The notes beneath the pieces were generated by a model. The model had not been told where the DNA came from and made no database searches. It was given only the letters and a program-made list of their open reading frames with translations. Shown here one piece after another: positions 57,609-64,000 of a stretch of DNA of 64,000 nt. Numbering within the stretch: the first letter of the stretch is position 1; each line of letters opens with the position of its first letter. The position numbers and the translations under genes were made by a program. The stretch comes from Vicinamibacteria bacterium (GTDB lineage Bacteria > Acidobacteriota > Vicinamibacteria > Fen-336), in NCBI GenBank assembly GCA_035570235.1, contig DATMML010000015.1:1-64000 (forward strand), read 5' to 3'.

Positions 57609-57643
57609 AACCCGCAGGGAAGCGCCGGCCGGGAGGTGAGGGG

Positions 57644-58174
57644 ATGAGGATCGAGTTCACGGGGCGTCATGCGGAGGTACCCCCGGAGATAAAGAGGCTG
57701 GCAGAGCGAAAGCTCGCGAAGCTGGCCCGGGTGCTTCCTAGCGGCATCATCCGCGCCCACGTGATCGTGACCACGGACAAGCACCGGCAGATCGCGGAGG
57801 TCAGCGTTCACTCCAAACACCTGGACCTGACCGCCGAGGAGGCGAGCTCGGATCTGGGAGCCTCGCTCTCCACCGTAATCGACAAGCTGACGCGTCGGGC
57901 CCAGCACCAGGTGGGCAAGTGGCGGACGCGCAAGCGGGCGGGGCCGGACCGCACCCGACTCCGCCCCCCCGAGGAGCAGCCGGCGGAACTCGGGCCCCGG
58001 GTCATCCGCAGCCGTCGCTTCCCGTTGAAGCCAATGACCCTGGACGAAGCGGCCCTCGAGGTGGGCCACAGCCCGGAGGGCTTCCTGGTCTTCCGCGACG
58101 CCGCCACCGAGCGGGTGAGCGTGCTCTACAAGCGGAAGGACGGAAACCTGGGCCTCATAGAGCCCGAGGCCTGA
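57644..58174 (+). CDS. hpf: Ribosome hibernation promoting factor, long form
   Basis: 176 residues. N-terminal S30AE/YfiA domain (about 1-100, EIKRLAERKLAKLARVL, LTAEEASSDLGASLSTVIDKLTRR) binds the 30S decoding site; C-terminal dimerisation domain (about 118-176, RSRRFPLKPMTLDEAALEVGHSPEGFLVFRDA) links 70S into 100S. RBS GGGAGGTGAGGGG precedes ATG. The stop overlaps the hprK start as TGATG. Confidence 0.95.
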   Translation: MRIEFTGRHAEVPPEIKRLAERKLAKLARVLPSGIIRAHVIVTTDKHRQIAEVSVHSKHLDLTAEEASSDLGASLSTVIDKLTRRAQHQVGKWRTRKRAGPDRTRLRPPEEQPAELGPRVIRSRRFPLKPMTLDEAALEVGHSPEGFLVFRDAATERVSVLYKRKDGNLGLIEPEA

Positions 58175-59274
58175 TGCGCGGGGTAGCCTCCCCGCGCCCC
58201 CGGTCGGCGGAGTCGGCCCGGAAGGGGAAGGGTCGGCGGGGGGGGAAAAGGGGGCGGGCTCTCCCCGCCCCCGCCGGGACCGCGGTCTCGGTGCGGGACC
58301 TCCTGGGACCGGAGGCCGCGGCCCTGCAGCTCCGCATCGCGGCGGGGCGGGCGGGCCTCGATCACGAGGTCCAGCAGTCCCGGGTCCAGCGGCCCGGCCT
58401 CGCCCTCACCGGCTACACGGACTACGTCCGCTACGGCCGCGTGCAGATCATGGGGGCGAGCGAAATCGGATACCTGCGCAAGCTCAGCCCCCGGCGCCGG
58501 GCGGCCATCCTGGCCAAGCTCGCCCGCTGCCGGATTTCCTGCTTCGTGGTGACCAAAGGGCTCGCCCCGCCCCCGGAGCTGCTGGCCGCCGCCGAGGCCC
58601 GCGGCATCCCGCTGCTCCTCACCCCCCTGGAGTCCACCCCCCTCATCAAGCACCTCTCGAGCTTTCTGGACGAGCGGCTGGCCCTGCGGCTGCATCTCCA
58701 CTCGGTGCTGATCGATGTGTTCGGCCTGGGCGTGCTGATCATGGGCGAGAGCGGGATCGGAAAGTCGGAATGCGCGCTCGACCTCATCGACCGCGGCCAC
58801 CGCCTGGTGGCCGACGACGTGGTGGAGATCAAGCGCATGGCGGACACCTTGGTGGGATCCTCCCCCGACCTCACCCGGTACCACATGGAACTGCGCGGGC
58901 TGGGGGTGATCAATATCAAGGACCTCTACGGCGTCTCCTCGATCCGCCTCTCTAAACGGGTGGAGCTCGTGCTGAACCTCGAGCGCTGGGAAGCGGGCAA
59001 GGAGTACGACCGCTTGGGGCTCCAGGGCGAGACCTTTCTGATTCTCGGGGTGGAGGTTCCCCTCCTCCGGATGCCGGTGGCCCCCGGGCGCAACATAGCC
59101 ATCCTGGCCGAGGTCGCCGCCCGCAACCAGCTCCTCAAGGAGCGGGGCTATGACGCTGCCCGGCGCTTCGCGGATCGGGTGGACGAGATGATTGAGGGGG
59201 AGGGAGAGCCGGTCCTGGGGCGGGCGGCGGGTGCGCGCCCGCGGCGGAGGGCGCGCGCGAGGAGCCGGGCGTGA
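58174..59274 (+). CDS. hprK: HPr kinase/phosphorylase
   Basis: 366 residues. Phosphorylates HPr at the regulatory Ser and reverses it. N-terminal domain (about 50-170) and catalytic domain: Walker A GESGIGKSE (about 205), acidic RLVADDVVEI, signature MELRGLGVINIKDLYG. A basic extension of about 45 residues (SARKGKGRRGGKRGRA) precedes the usual start. C-terminus is also Arg-rich (ARPRRRARARSRA). ATG overlaps hpf; stop overlaps rapZ as GTGA. Confidence 0.95.
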   Translation: MRGVASPRPRSAESARKGKGRRGGKRGRALPAPAGTAVSVRDLLGPEAAALQLRIAAGRAGLDHEVQQSRVQRPGLALTGYTDYVRYGRVQIMGASEIGYLRKLSPRRRAAILAKLARCRISCFVVTKGLAPPPELLAAAEARGIPLLLTPLESTPLIKHLSSFLDERLALRLHLHSVLIDVFGLGVLIMGESGIGKSECALDLIDRGHRLVADDVVEIKRMADTLVGSSPDLTRYHMELRGLGVINIKDLYGVSSIRLSKRVELVLNLERWEAGKEYDRLGLQGETFLILGVEVPLLRMPVAPGRNIAILAEVAARNQLLKERGYDAARRFADRVDEMIEGEGEPVLGRAAGARPRRRARARSRA

Positions 59275-60146
59275 GCCCGCGGCCGGGGGCCGGTCCCCGC
59301 ATCCTCATGATCACCGGCCTCTCCGGCTCCGGGAAGACCCACGTCTCCCGGGCCCTCGAGGACATCTCTTGGTTCTGTGTGGACAACCTGCCGACCCCCC
59401 TCATCCCGCGCTTTGCGGAGCTGATCCGCGGATCCCGCCAGCTCCAGCGCTCGGCCCTGGTCGTGGACGTGCGCGAACCGGGATTTCTGAAGCGCTTCCC
59501 CCAGGTCTACCGGAAGCTCCGCGAGAAGGGGGTAGCGGCCAGCCTCCTCTTCCTGGAGGCAGATGAGAAGGTGCTCGTGCGGCGCTTCAGCGAGACCCGC
59601 CGGCCCCACCCCCTGGCCGTGAACCAGCCCGCCATCGACGGGATCCGGGAGGAGCGGGAGGCCTTGCGCCCGATCCGCAAGATGGCGGATCTCATCCTGG
59701 ACACCTCCCAATACACCGTGCATCAGCTCCGCGACTACATCCGGGAACACTACGACGTGCGCGGGGAGTCCCCTCTGGTGGTCTCCGTGGTCTCCTTCGG
59801 CTACAAATACGGTGTTCCCTCGGAGGCCGACCTCGTGTTCGACGCGCGCTTCCTTCCCAACCCGAACTTCGTCCCCTCCCTGAAGTCCTTGACCGGTCAC
59901 CACCCCCGGGTGGTGCGCTTCCTCCGCCGGCAGAAGGAAACCGCCACCTTCCTCGCCCGGCTAAGGGGCTTCCTGGCCTACGCCCTGCCGCGCTACTTGA
60001 AGGAGGGAAAGACGTACCTCACGATCGGGATCGGTTGCACCGGGGGCCGGCATCGTTCGGTGATGATCGCGAACGCGCTGGGGGCGGCGCTCCCCCGCGG
60101 GCACTACACCATCCACGTTTATCATCGGGATTTGAGGCCCGCATGA
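59271..60146 (+). CDS. rapZ: RNase adapter/nucleotide-binding protein RapZ
   Basis: 291 residues. Walker A GLSGSGKTHVSRALED, followed by WFCVDNLPTPLIP; C-terminal block GIGCTGGRHRSVMIAN, expected for RapZ. In enterobacteria RapZ controls GlmS through small RNAs, but elsewhere its role is less clear. GTG start overlaps the hprK stop. Position between hprK and a PTS EIIA fits a conserved regulatory cluster. Confidence 0.94.
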   Translation: MSPRPGAGPRILMITGLSGSGKTHVSRALEDISWFCVDNLPTPLIPRFAELIRGSRQLQRSALVVDVREPGFLKRFPQVYRKLREKGVAASLLFLEADEKVLVRRFSETRRPHPLAVNQPAIDGIREEREALRPIRKMADLILDTSQYTVHQLRDYIREHYDVRGESPLVVSVVSFGYKYGVPSEADLVFDARFLPNPNFVPSLKSLTGHHPRVVRFLRRQKETATFLARLRGFLAYALPRYLKEGKTYLTIGIGCTGGRHRSVMIANALGAALPRGHYTIHVYHRDLRPA

Positions 60147-60159
60147 GGGGGGCAGGGGA

Positions 60160-60558
60160 ATGATCGGCATCGTGGTGGTGACCCACGGGCGAGTGGCGGA
60201 GGAGCTGGTCCAGGCCGCGCGCGCGATCGTGGGAGAGATCCCCGCCATCGCGGCTGTCTCCATCGGCTGGACCGACGACGCGTCCGTGGCCAAGGAGGCG
60301 ATCGCGCGGGCCCTGGCCGAGGTGGGGGGCGGGGATGCCCTGATTCTCACCGACATGTTCGGGGGGACCCCCACCAACCTCAGCCTGCCTTTCCTCTCCC
60401 CACGCTTGGAGATTGTGACCGGCGTGAACCTTCCCATGCTGATCAAGCTCACGACTCTACGGGAGGGCGATCTCCTGGAGGTGGCGCGGGCCGTGCGCGA
60501 GCAGGGGAAGGGGGCCATCTACGTTACCAGCGAGGTCCTCGAGAAGAAGCCGACTTGA
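60160..60558 (+). CDS. PTS system EIIA component, mannose family
   Basis: 132 residues. The N-terminal VVVTHGRVAEELVQAARAIVG has phospho-acceptor His9 as in EIIA-Man. Middle block ALILTDMFGGTPTNLSLPFL is family-specific. GGGGCAGGGGAATG places a purine-rich ribosome site before ATG. No EIIB, EIIC or EIID follows. Probably a regulatory phosphate acceptor. The stop overlaps the ptsH start as TTGA. Confidence 0.93.
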   Translation: MIGIVVVTHGRVAEELVQAARAIVGEIPAIAAVSIGWTDDASVAKEAIARALAEVGGGDALILTDMFGGTPTNLSLPFLSPRLEIVTGVNLPMLIKLTTLREGDLLEVARAVREQGKGAIYVTSEVLEKKPT

Positions 60559-60824
60559 CCCGGAGAGAGGTCCGGATTACGAACCGGCTGGGGCTGCACG
60601 CGCGGGCGGCCGCGCGGTTCGTACACACCGCGAACCGCTTCTCTTCCCACATCACGGCCAGCCGGGAGGGGAAAACCATGGACGGGAAGTCGATCCTGGG
60701 CATCCTGCTCTTGGCCGCCTCTCAGGGGACGGTCTTGGAGCTGGCCGCGGACGGGGACGACGAGGTGGCGGCGCTAGACGCCCTGGTCAAGCTTGTGACC
60801 AGCGGCTTCGGGGAAGATCGGTGA
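60555..60824 (+). CDS. ptsH: Phosphocarrier protein HPr
   Basis: 89 residues. His in GLHARAAARF (His15) takes phosphate from EI; Ser in MDGKSILGILLLAAS (Ser46 equivalent) is the HprK target. TTG start in TTGA overlap. HPr carries both PTS and kinase control, which fits an hprK gene three genes upstream. Confidence 0.95.
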   Translation: MTRREVRITNRLGLHARAAARFVHTANRFSSHITASREGKTMDGKSILGILLLAASQGTVLELAADGDDEVAALDALVKLVTSGFGEDR

Positions 60825-60846
60825 GCAGGGCACGGGGGTCCGCCGC

Positions 60847-62601
60847 GTGGGAATGATGGAGCTCAAGGGCACGGGGGTCTCGCCCGGGATTGCGGTGGGG
60901 CACGCCCTCATCGTGGAGCGGGACGCCGCCCCCGCCTTCCGCCTCATCCTCGCCCCGGAGGAGGTGGAGCGCGAGGTCGAGCGTCTGACCTCGGCGGTGG
61001 ACGCCTCGCGGGCTCAGGTCCAGGCGGTCAAGGACCGGCTCTCCCGGGAGGCCGGGCTGCCCCACGCTTACATCTTCGACGCCCATCTGCTCATGCTCGA
61101 GGACCCCCTCCTCCGCGACCGCGCGCTGGCAGTCATCCGGGACGACCACGTGAACGCGGAGTGGGCCTTGCGCACGGTTGCCGACCAGCTCCACGCCCTA
61201 TTCAACGAGTTCACGGACGCCTACCTACGGGAGCGGAGCACCGACCTGGACGACGTGCTCGGTCGGGTCCAGCTGAATCTGGCGGGCGAAGCGGACGCGC
61301 TCTCCCTGTCGCGCTTGCCCCGCAACGTCGTGCTGGTGGCTTCCGACCTGACGCCCTCGCAGGCGGCGGAGCTCGACTGGAAGAAGGTCCTGGCCGTGGC
61401 CACGGATGTCGGTTCCTCCACCTACCACACCGCCATAATCGCCCGCTCCCTCGCCATTCCCGCGGTCGTGGGCCTGAAGGATGCCACCCGGCGGATACCG
61501 CCCGGCAGCCTGGTGGTGGTGGACGGAACCCGGGGCGAGGTCGTGGTGGAGCCCTCGGGCCCGACCCTGGCCGGCTTTCGGGCCACCCAGGAGCGGGACC
61601 GCCAAGAGGAGCAACGGCTGCAAGGCACGCGGGGCCTGGCCGCGGTCACCCGCGATGGCGTCACCGTCCGCCTCCAGGCCAACATCGAGTTCCCGGAGGA
61701 GGCGGCGACCGCGCTCCTCTACGGCGCGGAAGGCATCGGCCTCTTCCGCTCCGAGTACCTCCTGGGGCGCGCACAGCGTTGGCCCTCCGAGGAGCGGCAG
61801 CTGGACGTCTACCGACGCCTGTTGGACCAGATGCGGCCCTTTCCGGTGACGGTGCGCACCTGGGACGTGGGCCTCGAGGAGCTGGCCCCGGGGGGGCCGA
61901 GCTGCCCCAACCCCGCGCTCGGAGAACGGGCTCTCCGCCTCCTGCGGCGGTCCCCGGAGCCCTTCCGCGTGCAGCTGCGAGCCCTCCTGCGGGCCGCCGA
62001 GCACGGCCCCCTACGGGTCATGTTTCCCTTCGCGGGCGGCCCCGCCGACCTCCGGCTCGCCCTCGACACTCTGGAGGAAGCGCGCGCGGAGCTCCGTCGC
62101 GAGGGTCTGTCCTTCTGCGAGGACGTGTGCGTGGGTCTGAACCTGGAAGTCCCGAGCGCGGCCCTGACCGCCGACCTCCTGGCCCCTGACGTGGAGTTCT
62201 TCAGCGTGGGCACCAACGACCTCATCCAATACTTGCTGGCCGTGGACCGGGCGGACCCCCGGGTGGCCGCCCTTTACCAGCCGCTCCATCCGGCCGTGCT
62301 GCGCATCATCCACCAGGTCGTGCAGGCGGCGGACGCCCAGGGGGTACCCGTCTCCCTCTGCGGGGAGATGGCCGCCGATCCCCTGGCCGCTCTCCTCCTC
62401 CTCGGTCTGGGGGTGCGCGAGCTCTCCATGACCCCGGCCGCCATTCCCCGGGTCAAGGCCGCCCTGCGCGAGGTCCGCGCGGACCGGGCCCGGGAAGTCG
62501 CCCTCTACTGCCTGTCCATCCGCACCGCGGAGGAGATCGAGGACACGCTTCGACGCGAGCTGGCGGGGGCCCTGCTCCCCGCCGAACTACCAAAGGAGTG
62601 A
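60847..62601 (+). CDS. ptsI: Phosphoenolpyruvate--protein phosphotransferase (EI)
   Basis: 584 residues. N-terminal HPr-binding helical domain, phospho-His in GSSTYHTAIIARSLAIP (about residue 198), PEP-binding barrel with EGIGLFRSEYLL, GTNDLIQYLLAVDR and SLCGEMAADP (catalytic Cys). Divergence: the usual GGRTSHTAI is GSSTYHTAI, and the usual RTLDIGGDK is RTWDVGLEEL, lacking the Lys. GTG 60847 is the longest start; ATG 60853 is an alternative. Starts the phosphorelay EI to HPr to EIIA. Confidence 0.93.
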   Translation: MGMMELKGTGVSPGIAVGHALIVERDAAPAFRLILAPEEVEREVERLTSAVDASRAQVQAVKDRLSREAGLPHAYIFDAHLLMLEDPLLRDRALAVIRDDHVNAEWALRTVADQLHALFNEFTDAYLRERSTDLDDVLGRVQLNLAGEADALSLSRLPRNVVLVASDLTPSQAAELDWKKVLAVATDVGSSTYHTAIIARSLAIPAVVGLKDATRRIPPGSLVVVDGTRGEVVVEPSGPTLAGFRATQERDRQEEQRLQGTRGLAAVTRDGVTVRLQANIEFPEEAATALLYGAEGIGLFRSEYLLGRAQRWPSEERQLDVYRRLLDQMRPFPVTVRTWDVGLEELAPGGPSCPNPALGERALRLLRRSPEPFRVQLRALLRAAEHGPLRVMFPFAGGPADLRLALDTLEEARAELRREGLSFCEDVCVGLNLEVPSAALTADLLAPDVEFFSVGTNDLIQYLLAVDRADPRVAALYQPLHPAVLRIIHQVVQAADAQGVPVSLCGEMAADPLAALLLLGLGVRELSMTPAAIPRVKAALREVRADRAREVALYCLSIRTAEEIEDTLRRELAGALLPAELPKE

Positions 62602-62605
62602 CAAG

Positions 62606-62980
62606 GTGTCGGAGATTCCAAAGAGGGTAGAGAAGCCGTGGGGCCACGAGATTTGGTGGGCCCTCACGGACCGCTACGTCGGCAAGATCCTCCACGTCAA
62701 GAAGGGGGAGAGCCTCTCCCTCCAGTACCACGAGGTCAAGGAGGAGACGATCCGGGTGCAATCGGGACGGCTTCTACTGGAGACCCGGCCCCCCGGCCAG
62801 GAGGGCGAGCTACGGCGGATCGAGATGGAACCGGGCGATGTCTTCCACATCGCGCCCGGCGTCCTCCACCGCATGACGGGCCTGGAGGACTGCGACATTT
62901 TCGAGGTCTCCACCCCCGAGCTGCAGGACGTGGTGCGGCTGGAGGACCGCTACGGTCGGGCGGGAACGAGCAAGCCCTGA
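62606..62980 (+). CDS. Cupin protein, mannose-6-phosphate isomerase-like
   Basis: 124 residues, single beta-barrel cupin. VEKPWGHEIWW start and the metal-ligand pattern (LSLQYHEVKEETIRVQSG, IAPGVLHRMTG) match the type II PMI/GMP-PMI C-terminal cupin domain. GTG start follows AAGGAG inside the end of ptsI (62592-62597). Stand-alone domain. Might epimerise/isomerise sugar phosphates or simply bind a sugar. Last gene in the plus-strand block. Confidence 0.82.
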   Translation: MSEIPKRVEKPWGHEIWWALTDRYVGKILHVKKGESLSLQYHEVKEETIRVQSGRLLLETRPPGQEGELRRIEMEPGDVFHIAPGVLHRMTGLEDCDIFEVSTPELQDVVRLEDRYGRAGTSKP

Positions 62981-63042
62981 CCGGCGGCCGCGAGCGGCTC
63001 GGGGGTCCGCTGCTTCCTGCTCTCCCGGGAGTCGTGCGGAGG

Positions 63043-64000
63043 CTAGTAACGCTTTAGGTCCCGGATCGCCGCCGCGATCGTCGAGACCTGGGGCAGGATG
63101 GCGTCCTCCAGCACCGGGTTGTAGCCGACAAAAGTATCGAGGGCCCCGATGCGTCGAACGGGGGCATCCAGGTTCTCGAACAGCTCGTCCGCGATGCGGG
63201 ACGCGATCTCCGCTCCGTAGCCCCAGGATCGCGCGTCCTCGTGGGCCACGATGACCTTGCCCGTCTTGCGCACGCTCCGGGCCACGCTCTCCCAGTCGTA
63301 GGGTGAGAGCGAGCGCAGGTCCAGGATCTCGGTCTGGATCCCCTCCGCCTCCAGCTGCCGGGCGGCCACCAGCGAACGCTGGACCAAGGCCCCGAAGGTC
63401 ACGACCGTCACGTCCGATCCCGTGCGCTTCACCGCCGCCTGGCCGAAGGGGATCCTGTATTCGGGGCCCGGATACTGGCCCTTGTTGTAGGTCTGGCGGT
63501 AGAGGTGCTTGTGCTCGAGGAATAGGACGGGGTCGTCGCAGCGGATGGCGGTGCGGAGAAGGCCGTTCGCATCCTGGGCGTTGGAAGGTATGACCACGCG
63601 CAGGCCGGGAATGTGGGTGAACAAGACCTCCCCGCACTGACTGTGGTAGATGGCGCCCCCCTGCAGGTAACCCCCGTAGGTGACGCGGATGACGACCGGG
63701 CACTTCCAAGCCCCCGCCGAGCGCCAGCGGATGAGGGCGAGCTCGTTACGGATCTGCTGGAAGGCGGGCCAGATGTAGTCGATGAACTGGATCTCCACCA
63801 CGGGCTTCAGCCCCCGGGTGGCCATGCCGATGGCCCGGCCCACGATGTTGGCCTCTGCGAGCGGAGAGTTGAAGACGCGCTCGGAGCCGAACTTGCGCTG
63901 CAGGTTGTAGGTGACCTTGAAGACGCCGCCCTTGCCCTTCACCAGGGGGAGATTTTCCTCGCGGCTGCAGTCGGCCACGTCCTCCCCGAAGACAACGATG
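63043..64000 (-). CDS. Alpha-keto acid dehydrogenase E1 beta subunit, 5' end beyond window
   Basis: About 319 residues visible, the N-terminus missing at the window edge. Transketolase-type beta subunit: starts [22 protein letters not shown] (in frame from 63999), [54 protein letters not shown], and C-terminal [32 protein letters not shown]. Pattern fits pyruvate or branched-chain 2-oxoacid dehydrogenase E1 beta. The E1 alpha would be expected upstream on the minus strand, beyond the edge. Convergent with the cupin gene. Confidence 0.93.
   Translation of the reverse strand, partial: IVVFGEDVADCSREENLPLVKGKGGVFKVTYNLQRKFGSERVFNSPLAEANIVGRAIGMATRGLKPVVEIQFIDYIWPAFQQIRNELALIRWRSAGAWKCPVVIRVTYGGYLQGGAIYHSQCGEVLFTHIPGLRVVIPSNAQDANGLLRTAIRCDDPVLFLEHKHLYRQTYNKGQYPGPEYRIPFGQAAVKRTGSDVTVVTFGALVQRSLVAARQLEAEGIQTEILDLRSLSPYDWESVARSVRKTGKVIVAHEDARSWGYGAEIASRIADELFENLDAPVRRIGALDTFVGYNPVLEDAILPQVSTIAAAIRDLKRY

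Overview
The window comes from a very GC-rich (roughly 70% G+C) Gram-negative, aerobic bacterium. Support for a double membrane: an Lpt lipopolysaccharide-export module (53402-56147), several lipoproteins, and a C-terminal-Phe beta-barrel protein. Respiration is shown by a complete heme-copper oxidase operon with heme A synthesis. The mixture of hprK, a mannose-class EIIA, rapZ and rpoN with PilT and acidobacterial-style lipoproteins suggests Acidobacteriota, or less likely a deltaproteobacterial/myxobacterial lineage. This is an inference from gene content and composition; no rRNA is present. There are no tRNA or rRNA genes, CRISPR arrays, insertion sequences or phage genes that I can see. 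The region looks like stable, dense chromosomal core.

Layout. 1-9600 (+): beta-barrel protein, VTT/DedA membrane protein, CtpA-type protease, PspA, UvrA, a HEAT-repeat protein and a TPR lipoprotein. 9619-11622: a small lipoprotein (-) and an orphan NtrC-type regulator (+), followed by a 530-base gap. 12153-18367: gmd (+) meets a minus-strand operon of transglutaminase-like protein, ABC ATPase, ABC permease and ispG. 18470-26353 (+): trmJ, a small hypothetical, an unusual PilT with a duplicated N-terminal domain, hflX, a TPR-SLH lipoprotein, a Crp/Fnr regulator and a CPBP protease fusion. 26414-29537 (-): mutS and hsp20, divergent from tsaB-rimI (+). 31172-33392 (+): small YdcH-like protein, psd, pssA, Nudix. 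33398-46962 (-): a 1303-residue histidine kinase, an NTF2-like protein, the cytochrome oxidase operon (with two subunit III genes), ctaB, ctaA, a cupredoxin-like lipoprotein and a PQQ-propeller lipoprotein. 47056-53127 (+): guaA, dnaE, accA. 53402-62980 (+): a fused LptC/LptA protein, lptB, rpoN, hpf, hprK, rapZ, EIIA, HPr, EI and a cupin. 63043-64000 (-): an E1-beta dehydrogenase subunit running off the edge.

How genes work together. The fused Lpt protein and LptB form the inner-membrane and periplasmic part of LPS transport. They lead into a regulatory block in which HprK would phosphorylate the conserved Ser of HPr, and EI, HPr and EIIA form a phosphorelay with no sugar permease in sight. 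That looks like a regulatory PTS linked to sigma-54, RapZ and ribosome hibernation. The oxidase operon has its own TTGACG-17-TAGTGT promoter and a structured leader, while the assembly genes ctaA/ctaB follow a cupredoxin lipoprotein with a TTGACA-16-TACACT promoter.

Two expression habits recur. Genes are packed with 1-4 base stop/start overlaps, including three TTGA junctions with TTG starts. Candidate -10 elements (GTGCTAnnnT, TGATAyCATC) often sit only a few bases before the start codon, suggesting short or absent leaders. The strongest unusual observations are the PilT internal duplication, the LptC/LptA fusion, the CPBP fusion, the giant kinase, and the regulatory architecture of the oxidase genes. 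I found no clearly new multi-gene defence or mobile system. Positions derived from base counting may be off by one in places.
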